Below are positions 35,081 to 47,276 of a stretch of DNA of 64,000 nt, piece by piece. The stretch lies in contig NC_026507.1 of NCBI RefSeq assembly GCF_000182925.2, positions 3,658,001-3,722,000 on the forward strand, in the 5' to 3' direction. Source of the stretch: Neurospora crassa OR74A. Lineage: Eukaryota; Ascomycota; Sordariomycetes; Sordariales; Sordariaceae. Made by a program: the position numbers and the translations under genes. Numbering within the stretch: position 1 is the stretch's first letter; every line of letters starts with the position of its first letter. Under the pieces are notes generated by a model that saw only the letters and a program-made list of their open reading frames with translations, made no database searches and was not told the origin of the DNA.

Positions 35081-38000
35081 AATCGGAGAGGGTATTCTCC
35101 GTAAGTTATTTATTAGTTAGTTGTAGGTTATATAGTATAATAATATTTTAGTAGGCTTTTTTAAATTTGTTATTTAGTTTAAGGATTTTTATTAATTCTT
35201 TTTCGGATTTAATTTTAATATTATTCTAACCGATTTTATTTACAATTTTAATCTATATAACTATTTTTTTCCGCTACTCGTCTTTAAAAAACTTAATAGG
35301 GGTATTAACTAAGTCCGTTATAAACTAATAATATTCCTCCTCTATCTATTTATACTTAAGGATAGTATTAATATTAAATAAATTAGTAGTACCCCCGGAT
35401 ACTTTATTTAAATCTTTAATTATAAGGATAATATTATTAATAATATTACTAAAAACGAAATTTATAAATATTAGCCCGTAAAGAGGCAAATATTTAAGGA
35501 TAGCCTAGCCTACTTCGCTATCTTCGAAGCCCTCCTTATATATTATATAATATTAAATAAATAAGGAATATATATTACTAATATATATTGTGCGTACCGT
35601 ATAATAATCCTCAATTCTTTAAAGAAGGAATGCTATTTAAGTATAGTAGTTAAATTTATATAATATTGCGACTTTCGCGGCTTTATACAATAAAAGCGTC
35701 TGTAAATATTTATTACGAATATATTTAATACTAATCTTTAATTGGAAGGAGTAGACTTATTAATTTAAATTAGCGAGCCTATAAGCAATATTTCTCTATA
35801 GGGAAATATAAATTAACCTTTTTTATTATATACTCTTCTTACTATATATTAATAATATTATAAATAGTTAGGAGGAACTACTATATTAATTCGATTTATT
35901 TAATTTAGTAGAGATGTTTAATATATTAAAGTATAGTTAGTACGTTCTATATAAATGAGAATTTAATACTGATATAGTATTGCTAATATACGTTTAATCC
36001 GGCCGTATTAATATTAGAATTTAAAATAAGAATATTAATATTCGTCTATAGCGAATTCCAGTCTGAAATAATAGTAGTCTATTCCAATTGTACTTAGTTA
36101 GACCTAATAGACTATACTAGGAAAGAGGCCTTCTCTAATAGGGATATAAGGGTCCTATAAAAATATTAGTACGGGTAGGTTGTAGTAGGTAATTAAAGGG
36201 GTTTATATTTATATTTAAAGCGAGTTAATAATTATTAGTATACGCTTCTTCTACCCTTTCTATTTAAAATATTCTTCTAATATTTATATTTATAACGGAA
36301 ATTTATTATAATAAAAAGCGAATATACGGATCGGGTCGATAGGAAGCTAAATATCCGGATTTTAATTTAATTAAAAAAATATATATATTAAATTACCGTT
36401 AAAATTATTCTTGAAAAGTACTTCAATAATATTAATATTGAATTTAACTAATAAATCTTCCTTATTAAGAATTTAAATAGCGTTAGGGAATCTTAATTTA
36501 CGAAATAGGAGCCTTTCTATCTTTTTAATATTTGAAATTGTAATAGGATTATAAACGCTTAGGAATTAGAATATATAGTAATTTTGTATAAGGTATTATA
36601 AGGAATAAATTAATATTATATTGAATCCCTTTTTCTTTTTGGCGTTTTTAGAATCCTTTATATTGTATATAGGATTGCTATATAGGTATTTAAATATAGT
36701 ATTAGTTATAATTACAATTTTATTACTTAGGGTATAGTAAGTAAATGTAATATAATAGATAGTTATTAGTGGAATAGTAGCTAATAGGTATATTATAATA
36801 TTATTAGGTAGAGTAATAGGGGTTATTATACTGTAAGATAATTAAATATATTTATAATTATTAATAATAAATATAATATTAGACAATATAATAACCCTAT
36901 TATTTAATATTAAGTTCTAAGTAAGTAGGTTAAGGGTTTACTATTCAAAACCTTATATCTTTTTAATTAATTAGAGGTCGTTAAGGATATTAGTAAATTT
37001 AGGTATGTTGCGGTTAAATTAGAAATTAGTAGGATAGTTAGGGTTATAGTAAAATTTATTAAATTCTATAAGGGCTTCGCTAGTAAAATAGTCCGGAAAT
37101 TAAATAAGGAGCGTTGTATTTTCTTATACTAGGGAGGTAAATATATTGAAATCTATTACTTTATTTAAAAGGGGGGTAGTAAAAATATAAATAATAGTAC
37201 GTTTAGGCAATAGGCGGATTTATTTCTATATTGTAGAATCTTTATTATATATAAATTATACTTTATTATAAATAATTCTATAAAATATCGCACCTTCGAT
37301 TAATATTATTATTAAATAGTAAAAGTATAATTCTTAGATTTTATTTGTATTATTATTTACTGGTGTATTAGTATTTTATAATTAAAAACTATAAGGAAAT
37401 TGCTAGTAAATACCTTTATTTCCCTATATAGAAATTATTAGTAAATACCTTTATTTCCCTATATAAAAATTATAAGTAATTAGGATTTTTTTATTGTAGG
37501 AAAATTTATTCGGTATTATTTTCCAAATCTTTGTCCTCCTCCTCTTCTGTTTATAATTTAGTATAATCGATAATCTCCGTATTTTTTTATTTATTATCAT
37601 TTTGCTCGTTATCTTCCTACTTATTATCGATGGGAGCGGTCTTCTTCGAACCTTTCTTCTTCGAATCTTTCTTCGGAATTTACTTTTTAGTAGAAGCTTT
37701 CTTACTTGTACTACTAATGTTATAATTATTATTAATTTCTATTAATTAATCCCGTAGGATATATTTATTATATTTAATAGGAGACCTATTGCTAGAGAAA
37801 GAAAATTTATATACCTAGCGCTAATAATATATAGAGATAGCGGTTAGGATAATAAATTATACTATATTAGGGTTATTATACTTCTTAATATATATAATTA
37901 TAAATATATTAAATTCTTACTAAGTTAATATAATTTATATACGATTATCTTGTTGGGATATAGTATTATAATAATTATAAAAGTATTTAAAATCGAATAA

Positions 38001-41000
38001 ATCTCCGAATATAGTTATATATTCGTAAAATATCTAAGTAATAAAGTTAGATAGTATTAGAATTAGCGAAGGATAAGTAGCGTATTATCCTATTTTACTC
38101 CTATACTCTATTTCTTCTATATATATTAAAATCGCTATTATATATATAATTATTTTTCTAGTACTAATATTATTAGTTAGTATAGCCGCTTTTAGAGGAC
38201 TCTCCTTTAATTTACGAATAATATAAATATTTATAAACGTAATTAATCTATTATTTCCCTATATAGAAAGTCGAAGGGTAGTTGGATATTAATAGGATAA
38301 GAATATAAATATTAAATAATTTAATTTATTAATAAATTAATAGGGTAATAAATAGCCCTTATCTCTATTTAACCCCTATTTTATCCAATTATAACGGTCC
38401 CTAAGCGTAAGGAGATTAAAACTTCTACCGTTCTTATTATTTTACTATTACGCTTTATTTATATAATAGCCCTATTCTTTTATAGCTTTAAAAATAAAGT
38501 CTTTATTAGGAAGTTTAGATAGCGGGTAATTATATTTTATTAATATAAATATAATAAACCTATACTACTATTGCGAAACTATTTATTAATTAAAGTACTC
38601 CTCGTTGCTAACTATTATATTAAGCTCTAAACTATCCCTCCTCTAAAGAGTAGTCGTATTATCCCTCAAACGATCTATTAATTTTTTATATATTTTAATA
38701 TTTTTATCCCTATTTAAGTACTCTGCTAAGGCCCTCTAATTGAAGAATATCGATTTAGTTTTAATAAGTAACTTATTAAGCGGATATATATAGGGTTGAA
38801 GGTATTTATATATAGGGGTTTTATTTAATAAGACTTTAATAACCTAGTTATTTAAAATATTAAATATTAATTATATTACAATTATTAAAACTTTAATATA
38901 GATTTTCGAGAGGTTCTATCTATTATTGAGGCGGTTTAACTATTTATACTAATTTTAAATAAATTTCTTTTACTAATATAGCTCTAATATATACCTTCTA
39001 AATTAATAGAAGGTAGTGAAGTTTTGTATAGAATTATAGAGGTGTGTATATAAAAGGGTACAGACGGTATTAATATCCGTTATATTATTTATTTTAGCGA
39101 AGCCCCTATAGGCTATAAGAAAAATATTATTACTTATTACCTACGTAATATTTTTAATAGACTTTTTATATCTGACTTCTAATAATATTCTATACCGGTT
39201 GTCTTCGGATATAATTATATATAGTACAGCCTTTTTAGGTATAATACTATTGTAATTAGCGAAATAATAATTTCTATTAATATATTAGGTAGTAAAGTAA
39301 TTATAGTAAATTATAGTACGGACCTAATTATTTATAGAATAGTTACCTTAACTATACTCTTTAGAAAAATCTTAAGTATAGCGTAATATGCTATCGAAAT
39401 TTATATTTATAGTAAAGGTTTTAAAATAAGTAAAGTATATTATAAGAAAGATAATTATTAAATAAATTTTATTTTAATTTACTAAACAACGTTATTCTAA
39501 TATAGGGTTCTTTAAATCTCCGACCCGGATAGTATAGGGAATAAGAAGGATATATAGTTCTTTAATAATAGAAGTTAGAATATAACTATATTGTAAGTAT
39601 ATAAAGGATTAAGGGAAATCCTTTAATAATTATTTTTATATATCGAAGGAAGTACTATTCTAAATAGTATTACTATAAATATAAAGAGTCTTTAAGTAAG
39701 TAAAGGGGCTGAAAATTTTAATTACTATAATAAAAATTAAAAATTAATATAATAATGTAGATAATATTTCTCTATAGGGAAAGAATATAATAAATTAAAT
39801 AATATTTCTCTATAGGGAAAGTATAAGTAGGATTGTATTATAATATATATTAGTAATTTATATTTATATTCTATATAATTTCCTAATATAATTGTATTAG
39901 GATAGTTAAATATTAATATATATACCGGTACTTTAAGCGCGGCCTTCGCTTTAAATACGAAAGTAATAATTTGGTTTAGAATAAACCTATTTAATAAATT
40001 GCGTAATTCCTTATTGTAGAATTCTAATATAATAAATATAATACAACTGACTTTAAAAGGGTATATATTATTACTTTTAAGAAAAACGAATTTAAATAAA
40101 ATGTTAAAGAAGGTTTCGATTATCTAGATATTATAATAACCGCTATAGTAAGGATAGCCTATTTATATTAAAGTATCCTTAGTTTATTGTAACTTATAAT
40201 TTACAACTGCTAAATTATCTTTATTAATTAATTTATACTAAGCAAATAGTAGATAATATAATACCGAAAGGGTTTCGAATTTCTTACTATTAAAGAATTT
40301 AATTAGTAGCCTAGGGTTTAGGTTAATAGCTATATTACCCTTAACCTTTGGATTGGCTATTTCTACTACCTTATTTCCCTACAAAGAAAAATAATAGTAT
40401 TATTTATAACTAAATTAATAAATATCTCCTATAATGAAATAAGATATTAGTTTTTATTACTTATATTATTTTTATATAGGGAAACTTTACTTTAAACTAT
40501 ATTATTTAAAAAATAAAAATAGAAATATAAATTAGAAGGGATAACCGGGGAGGATTTTATATTTATACCGGGCAGAATTACTAAGGATCTCCTACGAAAA
40601 TATAAAATATTAGTCTTTTCTATTTATATTATTTCCCTATAAGGAAATTTTATTTAGAAAGTATATTATTAAAGGAAGGAGGAGGAGAGGAGTTAGAAGG
40701 ACCGATTGAGGAGGGGTTATATAAATAATTAAATATAGATTTACTTAAATTTAGAGTAGATACTCTAAAGTACGGACTATATTAATATTTCCCTATAGAG
40801 AAATAATATAGGTGAATTATAAAGTTATAAAGAATCTTAATATAAATACTTAATAAATTTAATAGAGGATTTTATATTAAACTTCTACTTAATCCCCTTA
40901 AATATTCTTTATTATTATATATTATAATTATTTATTAGGTATAATTATTATATTAATATTTATATACTATCCTTTATATATATAAGGGCGGGACAAACTA

Positions 41001-41930
41001 TATATAAAAGGGTTCTACGGAGGTAACTTACCCTAAATATATACTTACTATACTTTATTATACAATAGCTATTAATCCGGGTCCCTATATAACCTACAAG
41101 CTTTGAACTACATAATATTTAAATCCTTATCTACTTAATAATATACTTTTATAAATATATAAACAATCGGTCTTCTATTAGCCGCCCGATAATTATTAAT
41201 TAATTTCTATTATTAAGAAATCTTATAAAATAAGGATTTTATACGAAGATCTATCCTAATTAAATTATTAATATTCGTATAGTAAATTAGTACTTTAGGC
41301 GAATACGCCCCGACTTCTACCTATTTACCCCCCTTCGTTAATTTCTATAGTCTTATTTATATTTTAGTAGCTTCTTTTTGTATTTTAGTACTTATAGTTT
41401 CTACTTCGGCCGCCTCTTTATATTCCTTTTTACGTACTTTCTTTACCTTAATTCGCTTTATTTAGAAAATTTTAAATTTAAAGGCGCGCGTAAATACTCT
41501 ATCCTTCTCCTTAGCTTATACCTCTCTTACCTTTTGAATTAATATTTATATACGTAAGGTAAGTATTTATAGTATTAGACGTTTAACTCTAATATTAAAT
41601 TTATTATATTTTATTAGGGTATATAAGAACCCAATTAATTTTAGAATTATAATGTTAGAGGATAAGGCTTATATAAATAATTAATAATTATTGAAGGTTT
41701 AGAATAATAATATAACCGGCGAATTATTGAATATTAATTTTATTTAATTTAGTAAAATAGAAATAAAAGGAGGAGTTGAGGGGCAAGGAGGTATTGTTAG
41801 ATTGAAATAAATTAGTGCTTTCTTAATTATTTTCTCTGTTCCTATTGGAGTACTATCCCTCTTTCGTTTATTTATATAAAATTAGCTATTACTATATTAA
41901 GTAAATTATTAATTAATTATTAATTTACTA

Positions 41931-42030
41931 NNNNNNNNNNNNNNNNNNNNNNNNNNNNNNNNNNNNNNNNNNNNNNNNNNNNNNNNNNNNNNNNNNNNNN
42001 NNNNNNNNNNNNNNNNNNNNNNNNNNNNNN
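41931..42030. other. Assembly gap (100 N)
   Basis: Exactly 100 N within the island; true size unknown. Confidence 1.
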
Positions 42031-44227
42031 TTATTATATTATAGTTTAATTAGTCTATAAGTAAATTAGCCTAATATCTAAATTTAATATTATATTTTAT
42101 TCAAATTTCCTCGTATACTATAAGAGTATAATCGAATTTTATATTCCTACTAGTAGGTTAGTAAAAGTATAATAGTAGTAAATTTTGGATATATTAGCAA
42201 TAAATCCCCGGTTGTAATAAATATACGTATAAATATACGGAAGAAGCGATATAAACCGATCGCTCTAATAGTAGGATTATTAATATAGTATTTCAATTAT
42301 ATTAATATTTGGTTATAATATATTTTATATTTTTTAGTCTATATTTAAATAAGTATAGTTGTACCTAGTACGAATAATTAGAATAGATTTATTCTAAGCC
42401 TAATTCTATACTTTCTCTCGTAAATTCTCTATAATATAAATAATTAGAGGTCTAATATAGATTTAGAATAATAGAGTCCAATTTACATTTTAAATAGTAG
42501 TAAAGTTATATATATTCGTTAAAGGTTTTATATATAAGTAAACCTTCTATTTATTATTGTAATTAAGGATTATTCTTAATATATTTTTAAATACTATATT
42601 TAAAATAAATATAGTAAAATCGTACTATATAGCTAATAAAATACACGGGCCTACAGCGGTAGTAATCTCTCTTAGAAATATATACTAAAAACTTTATATT
42701 AATTAACCGGGAGTTAGTACAAATATATTAAAAATAGAATATTAAATAAAAAGTTTACTTATAAGTACTTTAAAGTTTTAGTCTATAGTAATACTATAAA
42801 GACCCTCTCCGTCTAACTCCCGCTATTTTACTATATATCTATAATTAACTTCAAAGATTTTAAATACGGTTTTGAATGTAAGGGTATATATATTTAGCGA
42901 ATCGGTATTAGTTAGGATACAGACGAGGGGGAAAACTATTATAATTAGGGATTTATTAAAGATAGATTTAAGATAATTCGATAATTTATATTGCTTTAAC
43001 TATTCTAAATAGAAGCTCTAAATAACTTCTCTATTCTACGTACTAAAAAAATACTTATAATTTATATTTAATTTAAAGGATTTAATAAAACCTTTATAAA
43101 GAAACTCTACTTACTCTTTAAAGAAATAGATAATTATAAAATTAGTTCTATTATTAAAGAGTTTCTAAATATACTATTTAATAAAAAAATTTAGCAATTT
43201 ACTCTTAATAAGATTCTAATATATAAATTTATATAAATATTTGGATTTTAGTATTTTAATTAATATTCGTATATTATAACTTTAAAACTCGAAATTCCTA
43301 ATAATTAAGTAAGAGCGCAATACTTTTTAATTACTAACCGAACCCTATTAATATTATTAAGATTTATATATATTTAATTAATAGTATTTGTACTATATTC
43401 GTTAAGGAATTAAATAAAATGTAGGTTGCGGGTTAAAGTTACTAAATTATAGATTAATTAATAATTAATCTTTAATATATTGTTAATATTAGGAATTTAC
43501 TTACTTTAAGTTATATTAGGGTTTCCTACTCTCTATAAAACCCTTATTAAATTATTGATAATATATTAAAGAATTTTACTAGGAGGTAGTAATAAATATA
43601 TATATTAATTATAGGAAGTTATAATAATATATAAGATAGTTTTAGTATTAGCTAGGATATAAATATTAATAATAATATTATAGTTTCGAATTTGGATAGT
43701 ACTATATCCTTATAGGTATTCGGTTTCTAATTTATTGCTAATAAATTTTTAATAAATCTTTAAAATAAGGAGGCAAGATCTACTTACTATATTTAGCCTT
43801 TCTTACCAATATAAAGTATATTTTAATATATACTTTAATATATAATAGTTTAAATATAGAGTCCCTTGAATAACCTTCAATTATTAGTTTAATATCTAAT
43901 TAGAATCGATTAAAGTTATTAGGGAAGTTAATAAAAAAATATATCCTCTCTCCCAACTTCGAATTTTAATATTTTAGCTAATAGTAAATATAGTTAGTAA
44001 TTATCTTAATAGAAATAAGTTAGGAATATAGGTAATACTAATTATAAGGGGTATATTTTAAATAGGAAATACCTTACTTATATATTAAATAAATTTATAA
44101 AATAATTTTAATTCCTTATAGTTTTATATTTCCTAACGTATTTTAATTGCTTATACCCAATTAATTATAAAAATTATATTAGTAGATAATAATTACTATT
44201 AATTAGGTTATAGTAATATAATTAAAA

Positions 44228-44327
44228 NNNNNNNNNNNNNNNNNNNNNNNNNNNNNNNNNNNNNNNNNNNNNNNNNNNNNNNNNNNNNNNNNNNNNNNNN
44301 NNNNNNNNNNNNNNNNNNNNNNNNNNN
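44228..44327. other. Assembly gap (100 N)
   Basis: Exactly 100 N within the island, about 1 kb before its right edge; true size unknown. Confidence 1.
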
Positions 44328-45417
44328 CTGGGGATAAATTATAAATAAATCTATATTTAATAGTTCGCCTAACTAAGGGGACTTTATCCTATTAAAGGCG
44401 GATTTAAAATAAAAGGTTTATAACTTCTTCGTCGATTGTAAATATAAACCCTTATTTATACGCCTACCAAACTCTATAGTTTAAATATTTACAATATTTA
44501 ATACTAATATATTTATATATAATATAATAATAGATAGCGTTATTTAAATAGTTAAAAGAAGTTTCCTTCGTAGGTATTTTCTTTGTAATATAATACTAAA
44601 TTTAAAATATAAGAAAATAATTAAATATTAACCTTATTTAAACTACTATTTTATTTTAAAATACTATTATTATATACCTCGCTCTACGGAGCCTTAACTT
44701 AATCTTCGGTTAAACTATTAACGTCTATAATATATACTATACTAAAAGTAAAAAACTCGGAGTATTCTAAAATAGTAATTATATAATATATTATTTTAAT
44801 AAAAATAGAGTATTAATTAATACTATTAAATAAAATAAACGTTAGGCCTATAATTTTAACCTTTATATAATTAATATCGTAGGATTAATTATTAATTAAT
44901 ATAGAATATATTTAGGATATATTAATAAAGATTTACTAGGAGGTTATTAAGTATTATAATATTAGGAGGGGTTATATCCTTTAAATCCTCTAACTTATTA
45001 AATTCGGCTATTATATTAGTAATTTACTATAATTCGAATATAGTAGACGGTCTATTAAATACTTTATTATTCTATTCGGTTAAACCGAGCTTAGTAATAA
45101 TAATTAAGGTATTGGTATTAGAAATAGGGCTAATATTTATTTTATATTAAGTATAATAAATTAGAAATTAATTAGGGATAGATTACGTAGGTATTATTGC
45201 AAATTGTTGCAGAAGGTTTACGGAAGGGTGAATTCGGGCTGATATTGTTCGGACTTATACGTTTCTTATTCGTAAGCAAATTTCGTTTGTTGGGATTAAA
45301 AGCGCCGGTTATTTCTCTATAGGGAAAGTTAAAAAGTATATATACGATATATTAAAGGGGTAATAGTTAGTTGAGAGATTTTCTATAGTGTGGGGTTGGT
45401 CTTGGCGTATCTACTTA

Positions 45418-45460
45418 GGTTAGGAAGCTTTGGGTATAGGGTCGGGTTATGTGAGTACTC
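45418..45460 (-). repeat. Right inverted flanking repeat of the AT-rich island
   Basis: Inverted partner of 19992-20034 (38 of 43 identical). Similarity fades quickly on both sides. It stands about 280 bp upstream of the tRNA-Glu gene. Confidence 0.85.
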
Positions 45461-45738
45461 GGATTGTAGTGGCAGGTCCATTCCATACAGGGGAGAGACA
45501 CTGGGCGATTGCTTCCCACTCGGGGGCTGTATTGAATTTAATTTTATATATAAACAACCGATAGTTCCTACACATTCGAGCATGGGACTTTATAGCTTGA
45601 TTCTTCCCAAGATCATCACGATATTTGGCTTAATTCCAAAAAGGATTTCGACACAATAGTCGGGGTTGCGATCATCTTTCGTTGCCACAATGTGAGAGGG
45701 GTACATGGAGCTAACTTCCTTCCAATCTTTCAATAACA
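45461..45738. other. Spacer between the island edge and tRNA-Glu
   Basis: Normal base composition, no convincing gene. It may be part of the element that carries the flanking repeat, or the 5' flank of the tRNA gene. Confidence 0.5.
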
Positions 45739-45810
45739 TCCGGTATAGTGTAACGGTTAACATATCGCGTTTTCACCGCGAAGCTCGGGGTTCGATTCCC
45801 CGTACCGGAG
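45739..45810 (+). tRNA. tRNA-Glu (anticodon UUC)
   Basis: A 72-nt cloverleaf. The 7-bp acceptor stem TCCGGTA/TACCGGA is perfect, with G as the discriminator base. The D arm includes TAGTGTAACGGTTAACA (A box). The anticodon stem TCGCG/CGCGA holds the loop TTTTCAC, giving UUC. The T arm CGGGGTTCGATTCCCCG (B box GGTTCGATTCC) is perfect. There is no intron. Confidence 0.97.
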
Positions 45811-46399
45811 TTCCTTTTTTTTCTTTTTTTCCTTTTTCGCCGTATCATTCCAACATGGTCTTCTTCTCTTCATTCTGTCATTTTTCTAATACTCTTTTCT
45901 CATTGTGATGTTTTCCAAGGAAAGAAAATCATCCCAAATTCTGAGTTAGGCGTATGCTCGCTCATGAGACCAAACATGCCCGTGTCAATCCAGCCTTTTT
46001 ACAATCACAAGAAAGATCAGGCAGATCTCGCAGCATCGACAAACAATCAACACCAAAACGTTCAATTTACATCCATCCATCCGAGCCCAGCCACTAATCT
46101 ATATATTCATTGCGCAGCCATACACGCATCATACAACCAACACACTGTCCCACTGCATCATGGTACAATTTCCATCCAACGATTTGCCCATTAGAAACAT
46201 AACACCAAATCCCGAATACAAGGTTTCATTATCCTAAGTTTCAATCCACCAATCCATCCATCAATCCATCCATCCATCCATCCCCATTCCCATATCCACA
46301 CCACACCTCACCAAAGCTCAAAATGATCCATCAACCACCCCTGCCAATCATCTTCTTCGTCCTCATCATCATCATCACCACTACCCCGTGCTCCTTCTT
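45811..46399. other. Intergenic, tRNA-Glu to mitochondrial-protein gene
   Basis: T-rich just after the tRNA, then a CATC/CAAT microsatellite (about 46,245-46,283) and CATCATCATCATCACC near 46,360. The right part is probably the 3' untranslated region of the minus-strand gene. Confidence 0.55.
45815..45830 (+). terminator. RNA polymerase III terminator of tRNA-Glu
   Basis: Two long T runs (8 and 7 T, separated by C) start four bases after the tRNA gene. Confidence 0.9.
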
Positions 46400-47276
46400 C
46401 TAGGTTCGGCGGACTGATGGTGGTGGTGAACCTCCTTGCTGCATCTGAGTAGAAGGAGGCTGGGAGGAGCTGCTTTTCGCGTCAACGCGCGGCTCAACAA
46501 CACCACCGCTGGTGACCGACGGGTGTGGGTTGGGCTTAAGTACGAGGTAAGCGCCAGTTAGACCAAGGAATCCCATTGCCAGGTAACTATAATTTTCATA
46601 ATTTCAACTCCCCCGAAAACCCAACCCAACCCAGCCCGGGGGAGGGAAGGGAAGGGAAGGGGCCGGGGGGGTTTTGGTTTGTTAGTTATCCGGTTTCATT
46701 TTCTTTTTGGTTTAACGTATGGATGGGTTGGAGAAATATAGAGGATGAAAGGGGGAACGGAACGCAAGGAACTTACAACAAGGTATTATCCGCCTTCCCC
46801 ACCAACGTCTCATGCTTAGTTCCACTCGCCGTCGTCGTCGTTTTTCCTGCCGCCCCAGACGCCGACTGCTGTTGCTGCTGCTCACTTGCACCCGCCGCAC
46901 TCGTCGCCGCCGACGCCATCTTCGCAGCCGCAGACTTGCCAGCCGGAGTATCAGACCACGAAGTAGCGCTGTACTGCTCATCCATCGCAGCAACCGGGTA
47001 ATCGAGTTCCACATCAATGTCAGCAGCGAGGATCTCGGGCTCGGTCTTTTCGGTACCACCGCCGCTACCTGAAGAGCGAGAGCTACGGCCACTGCTGCTG
47101 CTTCCGCTGCCGCGTTTGGAAGTGTCGCCTGAGGTGGCGGCGAACCGCTGTTGGATAAGCTGCGGTGATGAGCGCATGTGCTGGATGGGGATCACGGTGA
47201 CGGTGGCGGCGGCGCGGATGCCGGTGGGCCGGAGGATCGTTCTGTGAACGACACGAGCGAGCGTAGAGGTCGGCAT
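46400..47276 (-). CDS. Putative mitochondrial single-pass membrane protein
   Basis: Two exons (47276-46777 and 46586-46400; 190-bp intron, donor GTAAGT) give 228 residues. The N-terminal 50 residues are rich in Arg, Ala and Ser, without acids, and end IQQRFAATSG, a typical mitochondrial presequence. A low-complexity Ser/Gly/Ala/Gln region follows. The splice creates a single membrane helix at about 167-184 (FYLAMGFLGLTGAYLVL), followed by a short Pro/Ser tail. The YLAMGFLGLTGAY helix recalls small subunits that associate with the inner-membrane ATP synthase, but this resemblance is weak. Probable inner-membrane protein of unknown function. Confidence 0.75.

Larger units (their letters stand above)
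20275..45327. repeat. Dispersed palindrome family TTTCCCTATAGGGAAA
   Basis: At least twenty copies of a 14-16-bp palindrome lie across the island. They are near 20275, 20315, 22630, 22659, 27581, 27740, 27908, 29294, 29342, 32652, 34669, 34779, 34942, 35791, 37420, 37453, 38253, 39767, 39804, 40371, 40632, 40788 and 45312. The core is CTATAG with CCC/CTC on one side and GGG/GAG on the other. RIP acting on both strands turns CTGCAG into CTATAG. The copy at 34942 still reads CCCTGTAGGG and that at 40371 CCCTACAAAG, both expected intermediates. The ancestral form was therefore probably TTTCCCTGCAGGGAAA. Confidence 0.85.
20056..45384. other. RIP-mutated AT-rich heterochromatin-like island
   Basis: About 25 kb, roughly three quarters A+T by eye, saturated with TpA and short of CpA and TpG. 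Almost no open frame exceeds 60 codons. This is the signature of repeat-induced point mutation over transposon-derived repeats, which in Neurospora relatives become methylated H3K9me3 heterochromatin. No transposase or reverse transcriptase can be read any more. The edges are sharp: the left within 30 bp of the inverted repeat, the right slightly graded (45,180-45,320 is less mutated). Five 100-N gaps show the assembly is incomplete. The region is short for a Neurospora-type centromere and is better read as a dispersed RIP island. Confidence 0.9.

Noticed and set aside
20056-45384. Centromere
   Set aside because: Base composition and RIP fit, but at about 25 kb (plus gaps of unknown size) it is far smaller than Neurospora-type centromeres. 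CENP-A data would decide.
20056-45384. Mitochondrial DNA insertion
   Set aside because: No recognisable mitochondrial gene, tRNA or rRNA block. The bias is in TpA dinucleotides rather than plain AT richness, which points to RIP.
19992-45460. Giant Starship-type element
   Set aside because: No DUF3435-like captain recombinase can be read next to either edge, and no clear target duplication is seen. Size and flanking repeats alone are not enough.
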